Assembly (NCBI GenBank): GCA_038049695.1
Contig: CP142458.1
Coordinates: 58,189,501 to 58,253,500, forward strand
Length of the DNA: 64,000 nucleotides
Source: Cinnamomum chago
Lineage: Eukaryota; Streptophyta; Magnoliopsida; Laurales; Lauraceae
Reading direction: 5' to 3'
Part shown: in pieces, positions 28,880 through 41,257 of the stretch
Layout: each line of letters begins with the position of its first letter
How positions within the stretch are numbered: the stretch's first letter is position 1
Translations under genes and position numbers: made by a program
The notes under the pieces: model-generated
Told to the model about the DNA's origin: nothing
The model's database searches: none
What the model saw: the letters and a program-made list of their open reading frames with translations, nothing else

Positions 28880-31800
28880 TTACGGCTTGGAGACGGAAGC
28901 CGCTTCCTTGACGGACGTCTCCCCTCCTCCGTTACCCATGGCCGACTGCGCCGTTAAAACGGACATGCTGGGTGAGGATGGCACGTCGGCAGTGTGGGTG
29001 GGGCCCAGTGATGGATTGTGTGCCCTTGGATGGGATGAGATGGCCGTTGCTAGTGAGATGGGCATGAGGCAGAGGCCCTTCCCTTGCAGGTACTGCATGG
29101 CCGAGCCCATGTCCTCTTCCATCATCTTAGCCACTTGGTGCTCCGTTACCGTTAAGCTGTCGTTAGATGACGCCGTCTGCGCTCCGTTTATGCTCCGTCC
29201 CATCCCGCTTGCCTGGAAGAATAATGGTATGTATGAATGGGATGTACAGTCACCTCTCCATTACGGCCTTTTGATGAAAAGAGAATTACTAAAGTGACCC
29301 TTTCGCCTTCCTTTATTACGGAAAAGTGTGAGGGTCGTTTCCGTAAATGCGGAAAGCAGTGCGCGCGTGCGCGACTGTTTGTCGTTTTGTGGAATTGATG
29401 AGGAGAAAAAAGAGAGATACTTTCGCTTTCAATCTTTTTGCAGAAAGCAAAAGAGTAGAGGCTCTTGGTTAAGCAGACCAAGAATAACAGCGATACATAC
29501 AGTGCTCTTAAGGAGCACCATATCTAATGTGGTAACCATTTTGACCATATGGCTTTTCTAAATTCCCCTGTTTGTCCCCTTTTTTTATTCCTTTTTTTTT
29601 TTCCTACCGGTGGGTGCTCAACCCTTTGTACTGAAATAATCGCTCCAAGCCCAGAGAAAAGCCAAATAAACACTTCTGTGGCTCCAAAATTGTAGCACTA
29701 GTGGACTCAATCTTTGATTATTGTAAAATGGGGAACCAGTAGTCCATATCAATACCTCTAGCTCCGAAAGAGGAAGGAACCGTGGTTCTAATCACCCGGC
29801 CAACATCTTGGGATTCCCTATTTGTCCGTCAATTGTTGAAGTTTAAAAAATTCCCACAAAGTTATTTATACAAAAAAAAGACTCAAAATCTACGAATGAA
29901 GAAGAAATTATGCGTGTGGGGACATCACACAAACAACCCTTTTAGGGATTTTGTAAACTTCAATGGTTGAAGGGTAACTGTTAAATCCCTAATTTAACTC
30001 AGTTTACTAGATATATGAGTGTGTTTGATTCTCTAATATTGCCACACACAAAAAAAAAAAAAAAAAAAAGTTTAAAAAATTTTGCAAAGCTCCCACTAAT
30101 ATGATGAGCTGATAGATAGATTTAGGAGTTTTCATAAGGGGGCAGGTTTTGAAGAATTTAGACTTGAATTCTCCAAATTCTAATCAAGAAACAGCCCTAA
30201 GTTTCCGACAAATTATCCATGGGTCAGTCAAAAACACGAAATTTAGTTTTTAACTTGTTAAGACCCCCAAAACCGTTGACATTTGTTGATCAACAATGAT
30301 GGCCATGTCTCCACTTGAGGATATATGGAAGTGCTCCAAGATATTCTTATAACATGAGAAACTATAAGAATAGATTACTATGTGAACAAAAGTGAAGAAA
30401 AGGTGGACTAGATCAAAGGGTTCATCATACACCTCTGATGGGGCCTACCAGGTCAACCTTATTTGGATGGACAAAAAGATGTGCATATTGATAATAGGTA
30501 GACATTAGTGGGACATATACTTCTTTATATCAAAAGTTTTAAATATTGTTACTAGCTAATACTATTGTATATTACCTCAGAGGAAATATCAGCCACAAGT
30601 GGGGCAACAGCTGCAGCACCACCAAGCCTGCTCATGCTAAGAACCTGGACAGGCAGTGACAAAACGGAACTTGAGGGATTCTCTCTGAGACTAAAATCTC
30701 AATAGAATAAAAGGGTATTTAATGAAGCCTGAGTTGTAATGCTAAAAGATTAAAAAAATAACCTTGACTTGGAGCTGGAGGAATTTCACGTAGTCGATGA
30801 TTTCGTCTAACATGGATGCCTTGTCCGTCTGTCATTCCCAAGCACCATGACAACAAAAACGTGTCAACCACAACCACAACCACAAAAAACAGAGCAAAAA
30901 AAACAAACACAAGCCCAGCAGCATAAATCCAAACGACGTGGAATTCACTACTCACTAGCTCGTGCCAATTGACTAGATGCAACAAATGGCCAGGCCGACA
31001 CAACAAAGTGGTGCCCGGGCTTAGATCCAGACACATACTATTTAACCAGATGCAGGGTCCGGGTCCAGCACTGAGTCTTGATTCTTTTGTAATTCATATT
31101 TTGTAGCCGGACACTATATAATACATGGTTATGTAAGTGCTATTAACTATTATTACGAGGGATTTAAATGGACACATTTTCAGAATGCCTAATTATTGTA
31201 AAACTTGCCAACACACTCGTGTACGATTGTAAAGGGGTCGGTTCCGGTTCCGGTCCATGGTGGACCCGAAACCGAAACCGTTAAGGAAAAGGTGGAACCG
31301 GATCCGGATCCGGATCCATAACCATTTCGGAACCGGAACCAAAACCATATATGGGAAGGGTCTGGATCTGGGTCCGGGTCTAGGTAGAGATTTGATATTG
31401 AAATAAACACGGTTTTTAAAAGAGATTTTCGAAAATCGAAGTAATATGTCGGATATCGGGTCCACGAGTCTGAACCAAGGTGGAAGTGGACCCGGACCCA
31501 TTTACTTATCAGAGCCTAAATAAGGACTCAGACCCGGTTTTTACTAGGTCGAAATCTCCGAGTAATCGGAGAATCGAAGACCCATTTACATCCCTACACT
31601 CGTAGTTGAGTGGTGTCGGCACCATAATGAAACACAGATGCCCAAGGAATCAATCTCTGGGTTGACAAGTTGAAGTTTCATGCCTAGTTTAGTAGCGCAC
31701 CCAATGTAGGCAATAAAAAAAAAAGTTTGGAGATTTAGTCTTAGCATGTGACCTAGATATGTGGGAAAAAAAAATGAAAACCTAGTAATCAAGGGAGGAT

Positions 31801-34800
31801 ATTATGATAAGGGCTTTAAAGTTGTCCAAATCTTCCCTGAACAAAATAAAACAAAATGAATACATAAATTTGCCCATGGATACACTGTGAAGGGAAGGGC
31901 GGGCTTGCAAACTTTGAGGCATTGCTAATTTACAAGAGAGTCAGTAAGTGTGAAGGATTTGGACCAACGAAGGGGAGGGCAGAGCGCAGACAGGCTCTAG
32001 ACAAATGGAATATATTACACCTGGAACAATTGAGTCTGTTGAGTTCAGTATCAATAGTATCTAATTCTATGTTGATGATTTGTTAAATCATTTACGAATA
32101 TAATCAAAAGAGTGATGCATGTTCACTTCAAATCCCTATTTCAGGGGAGACTCCAATCATGGAGAGAATAATCCAGACCATTGATCTGTCTGATTGGATT
32201 CAATGCTGCTGATTTAAAACCCAACACCCAACAAAACATTTAGATTTGGAAAATCATGATCATGATCATGATCATCAAAGCCTTGTCTCCACTATATTGC
32301 TGTTGGCTACATATATTTTATTTCTCCATTCCAATCCAGCCAAAGCCAAATGCTTGGATAAATTTGGAAAATCATGAAACGCTGATTAACTAACGCAAAT
32401 AAAGGATTGGATAAAAATCATAAGCATCATCAAGAAAGCCTTGTACCAATCAACTTCGAAAATCATGATCTGTTGGTTAATTAACCCAAATTAAAGGTTG
32501 GAGATAAAAATCAAGTCATTCGACCAAAGGGACTCCCAATGAGAGACATAAAAGATGAGATCGATTGTGGCCTTGGAATGCTCAACAGATTTCATAAGTC
32601 CCCAAGTGGCGGCAAGTTGGAATTGGAAATCATACCCCAACCACAATCATACAAAGATCTAGAAAACTGAAAACCGTTGCTTTTTGAAATCTGATGGCGA
32701 TTTTTCTGTCCTCAACCCAAAGGTTTTTGGCACCTCTTCTAGCCGACGGCTAGCGAAGGCACCAAGATTCCAAATTTGCTGGTCCACCTAAATTGTTACC
32801 CCAGATATGGAATTGTGCCTACAATTCTAGGAGGTGACCTAGCCAGAAGCCTCTAGTGTAGATTATGAAGGAGCCTGCCACGAAAGTGTGGAGGACCACA
32901 AATCCAGGTGGCCCGTCAATTCGATTTGTATCCAAGTCACAATGATTGAAGATTGAAATGTGGAAAGATCACGAGGGAATCCTCTTCAAGTCAGGACCGT
33001 CTGTTAGACAGAATTGGGGCCCACCTTTTCTTAATTGAACCCACTCATTCACTAAACATGACCTATCCTTGGATGCGTTTGACCAAATTTTGGTCCAATG
33101 AAAACTTCATTCTCGATTCTACAAGAATTTGGACGAAAGCGTTTCATTTGCTTCTCTTCTATTGGAAGTTTCATTTTCCCATAATGTATTCTCATTTTTA
33201 GCCTAATTCTTCTTCTGATGATTGATTTAACCTCTTATCAAAAAGATATACCTTGGTTATGTTTCATCTCTAGAGGAGCATTTTAGGCCATTTAATTGAT
33301 CATGCTTGAAATGTATAGTTTGATTTCGACTGGCCTAATCTTTCACCCCATGTGGTGAATACTGGCATGTGGGCCATTTGGGCCCCAATACGTGCCCACA
33401 AAGATCCTGAACGGTCAGATAGACTGGGTCCATCCAACTCCTCGCTTATAACCAACGTACCAAAATTTTCTCACTTGCCGAGCCAAGCCCCCCTAGTTTC
33501 CCTCCAAAATCTCTAAAAGTCCCTTTATTTTTTAGAAAATTTTATGAATCTCTTACACATGACTCCTCCAAATTTTTTGAAAACACTTTTTTTTCTTTAG
33601 AAGATTTTATAATTTTTTTACATATGGACCCTAAAGATTTAAAAAAAAAAGAAGCTGCTGCTTGTTTTAAAAACTACATTCATATATGGAACCCAAAAAA
33701 AAAAACAAAATTCTATATAGTAGCCCCACCAATATAGAATTCTAACAGATTCGTTGCTCCATCAACCCAATAGAGTCACTGCAATAGAGGATACTATCAA
33801 TTCACACCTCAATTAGAGAGTGGGTATGGTTGATAAAATATCCTAATGCAATTGGACAAAATTAGGGTTTTTGGTGATCACCAGCTGCATCTCTCCCATA
33901 TTATATGCAATTGATAATCTCAACCTTCATTTGGTTAGATCAAAAGGTGTATCGCCCTTTGTATCACACTCAATCCCTTAGCATTGTCATCCTCCACCTT
34001 AAACTTTCACTCCTTACCAGTAGAGCCCAACTGAGCAAAAGAAATAAAAAAGCAAAGGTGGGCCCCAACCCATATAGATTTTGAGTCTTTTCCTAATATC
34101 TCTGATTAGGAAGCAAATGAAGAAGGCAGAGAAAATTCCAGTCCTAATAAACCGTTTTTCATGGCGTTCCCTCACAGACACATAGAATAAATACCTTATT
34201 CGCATTGGGTACCAGCTCCTGCAGAGCTTTCATCCTTTCCGCGATTCTCTCCCTTCGTAACTGCCACGAAAGAAACACAAACACCCAAAAGTCAAAACTC
34301 AAACTCCTCCAAAACACAACACAACATGAATTGAATACTTATATTTCATCTTTTCATGCAGCGTTTGGATGCCATCAGACGGCACCTTTCAATCAAATCC
34401 AGATCATCTATCTTACTCTTTCAGCGATACTATGCGGATCCGTAGCCTGTCCTCTCCTCGCACGTACTCTCTGCCTTGCCGGCGCCGGTGGCTGGTTGCT
34501 CCCAGCCGCCGGAGCTCCGAAGTTCTGCGACGGAATCGCCCCGGTCTGAAAAGCAAAAACAACATCAGAAACAAATGAGAAATCAGAAAAATATAAGAGA
34601 GAGAGAGAGAGAGAGAGATAGTGATTTCATTTAGTACACCTGAGGTCGATGAAATTGCTGTTGATTCGCTGTTTGAGCATTTCGTGATAGAGATCCACCG
34701 AATCCGTTACTAAATAGGCCTTGAACTGGACCTTCTCCAGCCTAAAATTTAAAAAGGTTTTGAGAAAGTTAACACTTTCCGTGGAAAATGAGAATTAGAA

Positions 34801-35740
34801 TTTCTCCACAGTAACTGTTTTTAAGGTGAAAGCATTGTACAACACTGTTTAGGGTGGAAAATGAAGTCATCAGCTTTTATTTTACACGGAAAGAAAAGAA
34901 ATCTCAGTAGCCATGAAATTCCGCGTAAAAGCTGTCGTGAGAAGACACTAGAAGAGAGAGAAAGAGAAGATGAAAGTAGGGAGGGCGACTCAGTGAGTCG
35001 GATGACTCGGATACATTAACATTTTCCACAGTAATTGTTTTCAGTCTTCACACTATTTCTCAGGAAACCGCCATTAGAAAATGTTACAGGAAAAAAGAAA
35101 TCACTGTAGGCATCAAGATTCCGCGAAAAGTAAAAAAGACCTAAAACAAGAAAGAGAAGAAGATGATGATGATGATGATAAAGAAGTTAGGAGGTCGACT
35201 CACTGAGTCGGATGACTCGTTGCTTCCTAAGGTTAGAGGAAGAGGCAGGAGGCCCGAATCGCCGGGTGTTGATGGAGATCTCGCGATGCCGGTGCCGGCG
35301 CCGGGTCTCGAGAGAAGGAGCTGCGTTGGCGAGGCGATGTCGGTGCCCGCGGTGATCTGGTGGTGGCGGAGGCGGGCTGCAAGGTGGGCGGAGTCGTCGT
35401 AGGGGAGATGGAGGTTGTCATCGGAGAGATGGCGGAGCTTGGCGGAGGATTGGGAGAGGAGAGAGAGGAAAGGGGAGGATTTAGGGTTTGAGGCGAGGTC
35501 AGACCAGGAAGAGGACGAAGAGAGGTTGGAAAGCATCTGAATCTGATCGAACAAGTCATCGTGTGAAGAAGGTTGATCGAAATGCAAGGATTGGTTTTGG
35601 TTCTGCTGGTGGTGTTGAATCTGAGAGCTTTGCATCTGATTGTGTTGGTGTTGGTGTTGTAGAGGAGGGATTTGAGAAGGGTTTAAGGAAGCTGACATTC
35701 CTTGCATTTCTCTACCGCTGCTGCAAGTATTCTGCTGCAT
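28880..35740 (-). CDS. LRL: bHLH transcription factor, bHLH66/69/82-like (LRL, root-hair regulator)
   Basis: Seven exons on the minus strand: 35204-35740, 34640-34741, 34417-34545, 34195-34260, 30763-30828, 30576-30644, 28880-29212. All are GT-AG with phase-0 joins, totalling about 433 residues. Exon 1 encodes a Gln/His-rich, Ser-rich N-terminus. Exon 3 ends with the basic region [16 protein letters not shown], exon 4 is [20 protein letters not shown], exon 5 is [20 protein letters not shown] (helix 2), and exon 6 starts [15 protein letters not shown]. Exon 7 has [20 protein letters not shown] and [13 protein letters not shown] and ends in [10 protein letters not shown]. This matches Arabidopsis bHLH66/69/82 (LRL1-3), nuclear factors that promote root-hair growth. 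The basic region keeps His, Glu and Arg for E-box binding. No lesion was seen. Intron 4 is 3.4 kb and carries a MITE. TATTTTATA (minus, near 35811-35819) may be a TATA element. Confidence 0.93.
31221..31595. mobile_element. hAT-like MITE in intron 4 of the bHLH gene
   Basis: Flanked by a perfect 8-bp duplication ACACTCGT (31213-31220, 31596-31603). The ends GTACGATTGTAAAGGGGTC and (reverse complement) AGGGATGTAAATGGGTC form imperfect TIRs. The interior has runs of GGATCCGGATCC and GGTTCCGG words. Eight-base duplications and such ends indicate the hAT superfamily. A second copy lies inverted at 39001-39366. Confidence 0.85.
32245..32545. repeat. Degenerate direct repeats with (ATCATG)n in intron 4
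   Basis: ATCATGATCATGATCATGAT is followed by several related blocks (GGAAAATCATGA, GATAAAAATCA, CAAAGCCTTGT), giving a loose two- to three-fold repeat. No function is seen. Confidence 0.5.
34596..34618. repeat. (GA)n microsatellite inside the 94-bp intron 2
   Basis: About 12 GA repeats ((TC)n in the sense of the gene) occupy a quarter of intron 2 (34546-34639). Length changes here could affect splicing of that small intron. Confidence 0.85.
34765..35215. repeat. Tandem duplication in intron 1 including a copy of the exon-1 splice donor
   Basis: The GACTCANTGAGTCGGATGAC region at the exon 1/intron 1 border (35199-35218) recurs at 34987-35010. Both copies are accompanied by matching blocks (TTCCACAGTAAYTGTTTT, ATTCCGCGNAAAAG, GAGAAAGAGAAGATG). 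In the gene's sense the true donor is GACTCA/GTGAGT, while the duplicate reads GACTCACTGAGT, so its donor is inactive. Confidence 0.6.
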
Positions 35741-36990
35741 AGAGAGAAAAATAGAGAAACTGAAAGTGAAAGACAGATGATGTAGTTAGAGATTGGAGAA
35801 AAGCTTAACTTATAAAATAGATACCCAGACGAATAGAATACAACCTAACCAGAAAAAAAACAAGGAAGGATTTGTGAAGGTTGAGTTTGAAGAGAGGGAA
35901 GCTGAGCGTTTCCGTTTGTGAGCGGTGGGGGCTTCACTAAATAGCAAAAGCTTTGGTGTTTTGGAGGTAGACATTTCTCAGACGATGAGTTGGGGTCCTC
36001 TGTGTGAGGAACTTGGACAAGTGCATGAGGCTGTCGTAATGAAAAATGTATTAGTTAGGCCCACTAAATCCAAATAGCTCAAGCTCAATGGGCCCAATTC
36101 AATACATGGGAATCCCAACACTAATTTATTTCTAGAAGTGGTCTAGGTTTAAGAATCAAAGGTATTCCAAAAATGGCCAATCAAAGAGTCTTTGGTTTTA
36201 ATGCAAATTGCGTGAAAGGGAAAGAGAAAATAAATTAGGTGCCATCACAGTAATTTTTCGATTTATATTCCGTCTTTAATAACCCTTTTGCTTAAGTTTA
36301 TTTGACTATGAATTATGCAGACAGAGGAGCCCAATGTACGCAATCGCCTCATTTTGTGAAGGAGGTTGTTCTTCTTTTCTTTTCTTTTCTTTTTTATTTT
36401 TTTCAAAGTTATATAATTGCTCAAAGAGTGATACTTTAAACTTAAAGGCCTAAGGAGGGATTCCTAGTGATGAGCATGAAAGGTGCCAACAGCGCTCAAC
36501 CATTAGTGTGCCCACCGTCACATGCATGTTGATGACAAGTAGAATATAAATTCTTTTAGTTTTCTTCTTTTAATCATGTGTCATATGAAATTTACAGTTA
36601 TATAAATGAAACTTACATTCGACCATAAAATGAGGTGGGATGGGATCTTTAGACTTGTTCCAAACTATGAACTTATTACAATAACCTTAATTTATGACAG
36701 TTCTCTAATTAGCCTTTTTTTTTTTTTTTTTTTTTGTAACAAGATTTTTCAATTCTTGCCTATGACTCCGAGAATATAAAAAATGCTCTTATATTCTTGT
36801 TTGGAATTCTCTCTTAGAATTTTAAATCGTCAATCTCAAAACTTAATGCTGAATTTCAGAATCTGGGTCATTTTAGAGGTTATTTTAGCCACTTTACTAC
36901 CATTCATCAGCAAGAAATTTTGGAGTTTTCAAAGGACATGACAAGCATTTTGAATTTCCACAAAGCTCAAGCACCACTAAAAAAATCTCT
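35741..36990. other. Upstream region of the bHLH gene and intergenic DNA
   Basis: Up to about 36000 this is probably the 5' UTR and promoter of the minus-strand gene, rich in GA/CT tracts. Beyond that there is no gene, only homopolymer runs such as poly-T at 36718-36734. Confidence 0.45.
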
Positions 36991-37009
36991 CTTATCAAAT
37001 AGCCATGCA

Positions 37010-37182
37010 AACCCCAAGGGGAAGCTCAATTGGCCTAGGACAATGGTTTGCACCTAGGGGTTGTGGTTCAAAACTCTACTACCACACTGGAGCCACAGGG
37101 GAATTTTACTCAACTCTCTCTCCTAAGCCCGTAGGAATTATTCTAGCCCAAAAGGTTGGGAACCCTGTGTTATCGAACAAAA
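37010..37182 (+). mobile_element. tRNA-derived SINE with 16-bp target duplication
   Basis: A perfect ATCAAATAGCCATGCA flanks the element (36994-37009, 37183-37198). The head has a box-A-like AAGCTCAATTGGCC and a box-B-like GTGGTTCAAAACTC about 35 bases later. The body is unrelated to tRNA, and the tail is short and A-rich (GAACAAAA). These are hallmarks of a LINE-mobilised pol III SINE. The undamaged duplication suggests a fairly recent insertion. Confidence 0.85.
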
Positions 37183-37198
37183 ATCAAATAGCCATGCA

Positions 37199-38992
37199 TC
37201 TAGGTGAGTCCCACATTAGGTGGCCTTTATCTTCTTTAGAATTTAAGGGTTAACTTTCTTAGGAGTTAAGGAAAATAGATGGTGACCTAATTAAATGAGT
37301 GGTCGGTTGCTCAGGTCGGGCCATTTGAACTGATGATCTCCATCCTTGATTGATCCTTGTTGTGTATCTTACACTCTGATACACGTGGTAAGATCTAATA
37401 GTGAGCCCGGATCCTAAGAAGCTGGGACTCACTAGAAAATCATGGGGCTCTAGAGTGGGTCCAACGTTCATGTATTAAAAATTCTGAATCTCTTAGAGAA
37501 TAAATGAACTCTTTTTTAGCCCTAGGCAAATTTCTTTGTGAAGATTACCTGTTTTACATGTTTAAATCTAATGGGTCAGATTGAACATGTAAAAGAGGTT
37601 ATCTTTTTATAATATTTGATTCATGTGTGTTTATGCATGATCAAGCTGGCAGCTAGCCCAGCTTGTGGGCTATCCTATTTTTGCTGTGGGCTATATCCTA
37701 TTTTTGCTTCTGTGGTTTGCTATCTCCCTGGTGCTTTTCCATTGTGTGGATTTCCTGTTGTAGGATAGCCAGTACCCTGATTCTTTGTAAGCTTTCTATC
37801 TTCTTTTAGAATATACATCACTTAACTTTCCAAAAAAAAAAGAGCCTGAAGGTGAGCCCACCTCTTGTTAAGGGAGATTTGGATAACGTCACAGAACGGG
37901 GTCGGCATTCAATTTGAGTGTTTTAGATTTTTAGTAAGTGGGTTCCAATGTAAAATGTCTCGAATTTCTCATAAATTCAAACCTCGCATAATCCGAACTC
38001 TCTGGTAGTACTTGGAAAATGCACAGATGATAATTTACAGTCAAAGAAGATACCCGAATGGGTGCAACTTCGAGTCGACCCACTGAACCGATCCAACCAA
38101 AGACTGTTTTTGTTTTTTTGGGCTCTACTCAGGTTCAAGTTGACTCATATAGGGAAATTAACGGTGAATAAAAGTTGAGTGTCAATTTTGGGTGTGTGCC
38201 AATTCAGGAGAAGGTGATTATTAGGTTTTTTTTTTTTTATGATGTGGATCTTTGACCCAACAAGATTAATTCTCCGGGTGGCGCCCACTAAACCCACAAA
38301 AATGCACACCAGGTAAATCTGGAGTGATTTCGAGCCAAGATCTGGAGAGGGGACCCACTTATTATCCCACTCCACCAACACCCAAGGTGGTGGGTAGAAA
38401 GTAGTGATTAGTGAGTGTAAAGGGATTGGATTGATATCTGATGAGTCATCACTCCCAAGGATGGTTTTCTCAAGGACTGAACTTTGAATTTATAATGGCC
38501 TACGCATTTCCACTTTATATTTTTTGATCAATGTGTGGAACCCATTAATTACTCAAGAGCCAAGATCTACACTGTTCTTTACAGTGCACCAAGGACCAAC
38601 TTCAAATGAAATGAGGCTCACAGTCAAATATTTGAAAAATGAAGTAAAATCCTAATAAGTATCATTTTTTAGAATGAAATTCTTTAGTGCATTGAGCCCA
38701 CTTTGTAGAGATCGGCCTGCTTATGCCAAAGTTAGTTTGGATCTGGATTGGGCTGGATTTGAAATTGGGTCGGATCAGGGTGAGTGGGGATCAGAATTGG
38801 ACTATATTGATTGGTAGGTGTAGGATGGACTTGATGGGTAATAAGACTAGGCTGGGATGGTAGACAGGGTGCAAGTGTTCATTGTAGATGTTTGCCAGGT
38901 ATGGGCCAGGCAGGAAGCCCAGTATGCAATCAACCCCCACTAGGCAATGCTTCATGTGCTTCACAGGCCTCACCAGCGTTTGTAGGGATGCC
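37199..38992. other. Intergenic, no gene recognised
   Basis: All frames are short and interrupted. Moderate GC patches near 38700-38990 have no motif that I recognise. Confidence 0.5.
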
Positions 38993-39000
38993 TTCTAGTT

Positions 39001-39366
39001 AGAGATGTAAATGGGTATGCGATTCTCCAATTATCCGGAGGTTCCGAACAGTTAAAAACCGGATCTGTGTCCTTTTTAGGCCCTGATAAGTAATTGGGCC
39101 CTAATCCGGTTCCACCTTGGTTCGGACCGATGGACCCGAGACCTAACATATTACCTCATTTTTCGAAAGTCTCTCCTAAAAACCATATTTTTATAATATC
39201 ATTCTCTACCTAGACCTAGACCTAGATCCGGACCCGTCCCATATATGGTTCTAGATCCGGTTCAGGAGCAAAGAAATCGGGTCCAGATCCGGTTCCACGT
39301 TTTCCTTAACGGTTTCAGTTCCGGATCCATGGGCCCGAATCGGAACCAACCCGTTTAAAACCCTAT
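39001..39366. mobile_element. hAT-like MITE, second copy (inverted relative to 31221-31595)
   Basis: The ends AGAGATGTAAATGGGT and (reverse complement) ATAGGGTTTTAAACGGGT form TIRs. The flanks TTCTAGTT (38993-39000) and TTCTAGTG (39367-39374) are a 7/8 target duplication. The interior aligns in reverse with the intronic copy, including the CCGGATCCG words and a TATATGG centre. Confidence 0.75.
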
Positions 39367-39374
39367 TTCTAGTG

Positions 39375-40381
39375 GCATTCCTCTGTTTTTTGGGTCAATC
39401 TGTGTCATTGACTATGATCACGTCAACTTTATAGCCCATCGAATGAATGCTTGAAGGCCCAAAAATGCCTGTTTCAACTCAATATTGTATAAAAAGAGGT
39501 AGGGCCTTGCAGAACTTTCAAGCCCATAGGTCGATTCGCGGCCCGACTATTAAACCAGACACTATAAGAGTTGGGCTTGGACAAGATTCCACCAAGCTCA
39601 TACATTGGTAGCCTACTTAGTGGTCTCTAGAATGACTAGGCTTACCATTGCAGGCTAGGCTATTGGAGAAGGTTTAGTTTGTTGGGGTACCTCTTTTTGG
39701 AAGTAATCTTAATTTCTTTTAGAATTCCCAACACTTATTAAAGCCTTTTAGCTTTGTTTTTCACATTTTTTTCTTTTCTTTTATTTTTGGGTTAAATGAA
39801 GCATTTTTACTTTTGCGACTTTAGCTCAACTGGTTGGTGACATGCATGCATGAGTAAGCACGAAAAGAAAAAAAAAGAAAAAAAACAAATTAAAAAGGTC
39901 AATCAACCCCACAAAACAAATTAAGAAGGGCATTATATAACAATCGGAACCATCTAAATTGTAGGGCCCATTTTGGATTGCATTATAACCCGAGTGTAAA
40001 AACGTAGGTGAGGCCTACCAATCTTTTATTTATAATTTGGAACCGTCCAAATTGTATGCCCCATTCTCCATATATTATAACTAAAGTATAAATAAGACTC
40101 TTTAGTAGGTGAGGCTTACAGTACCAATCTTTTATTTACAATTTGTAGATGTCTTTCTTTTTTTTCTTTTTTCTTTTTTTTCCTACCTTATGTCCACACA
40201 CAGGGGAAAGGGACAACTAGACATAACTATGTTGATATCCCAAAAACTTAGTAATTTTTTTTTCTTTTAAGCTTAAAATTAGGTAATCACAAATAGTAGA
40301 TCCTGTGAAGACCAAAATCCATTTATGTAGGCCAATTCTCAAAGAAATATCTTTTAGGAAAGCCACCTTTTTTCATGCTAA
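39375..40381. other. Intergenic, no gene recognised
   Basis: AT-rich with T and A homopolymers. TTTAGCTCAACTGGTTGGTGAC near 39822-39843 looks like a lone box-A, without a box B. Confidence 0.45.
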
Positions 40382-40691
40382 TGTTGGGATGTGTCTTGTA
40401 TTCCGGGTCAATCGGATGGTCGATTGGGTTAGCTACGAAGCATTGGGGTTCGAGGGTATTACAATCATTATGTATGGCGGCTTTCTTAGGGCTTAAAAAG
40501 GGAATATATAATGATGCATTGTAACCCTATGAGAAACGAAGAAAACAATTGATGAAGGTTTTTTTTCTTTCCTGTGAACATAGGCAATCTTGTCGAACCA
40601 CGTACATTGTTGTTTTATTGTGTGTGATTGCTTGAGATTGTGCAACGAAGTGTTTGTTAATCATATGTAATTTCCGTAGCGCTGCCCAACA
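40382..40691 (+). repeat. 5' LTR of the split copia (310 bp)
   Basis: Starts TGTTGGGATGTG and ends CTGCCCAACA. It is followed by TGGAATCAAAGCG, a decayed tRNA-Met PBS (consensus TGGTATCAGAGCG) at 40694-40706. Confidence 0.75.
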
Positions 40692-41115
40692 AGTGGAATC
40701 AAAGCGAAGTCGAGATCGCTCGGTTTCAATTGGGACTGACAAATCGAAAGTCATCTCAAATTGGAGAGGAAGAATAGGATTGATGGACCTTAGCTCAGAT
40801 CCATCTCCCGAGCAGATTTGAGACGGATACAAGGAGTTGGTGATCGGAATAGTTCTGCAAGGTGGGTTGCTATTATGTGTGCTTTGTGGGGAAGAAAAGA
40901 TCCACGCCGAAAGGATGGAGAGGAGCTCCAAAGTATATGGGAAAAGAAAGTTCTCATGATATTACTGCAAGAACGACACACAACTAAAAAGGAATTGTAG
41001 AAAGCAGTATGAGGCTTGATAGAAAAGCAAAAGAAACATAATCGGAAGGAGTAAGTGTGTAGAAAGCTTGGATTCAGACAATGAGAAATCAATTTCGGTT
41101 CTACAAGTATGAGTC

Positions 41116-41257
41116 AGATTAGTGATTCATAGATTTTAGATTATGGTTCTTACTATCATATGTGTGCGAATAGATATTTGTTTGATGCATACAAATCCTA
41201 TCTTGGATCTGTTCTTATAGAAGATAATGTAAAATTGACAGCATTGGGATAGAAAGG
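41116..41257 (+). pseudogene. Copia protease fragment (left of MULE)
   Basis: Reads ILDYGSYYHMCANRYLFDAY and SVLIEDNVK, a decayed form of the copia protease motif where D-S-G is expected. It starts after an in-frame TAG and stops where the MULE begins; the same domain resumes at 45868. Confidence 0.7.

Noticed and set aside
28887..29297. 136-codon plus-strand frame
   Set aside because: Antisense shadow of bHLH exon 7.
34205..34549. 114-codon plus-strand frame
   Set aside because: Lies opposite exons 3-4 of the bHLH gene, whose splice sites and conserved residues are on the minus strand.
39822..39880. tRNA-like TAGCTCAACTGGTTGGTGAC
   Set aside because: Only a box-A-like word; no box B, acceptor pairing or target duplication.
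40527..41092. Minus-strand frames of 100-134 codons
   Set aside because: They overlap the copia LTR, PBS and leader in antisense; no motif.
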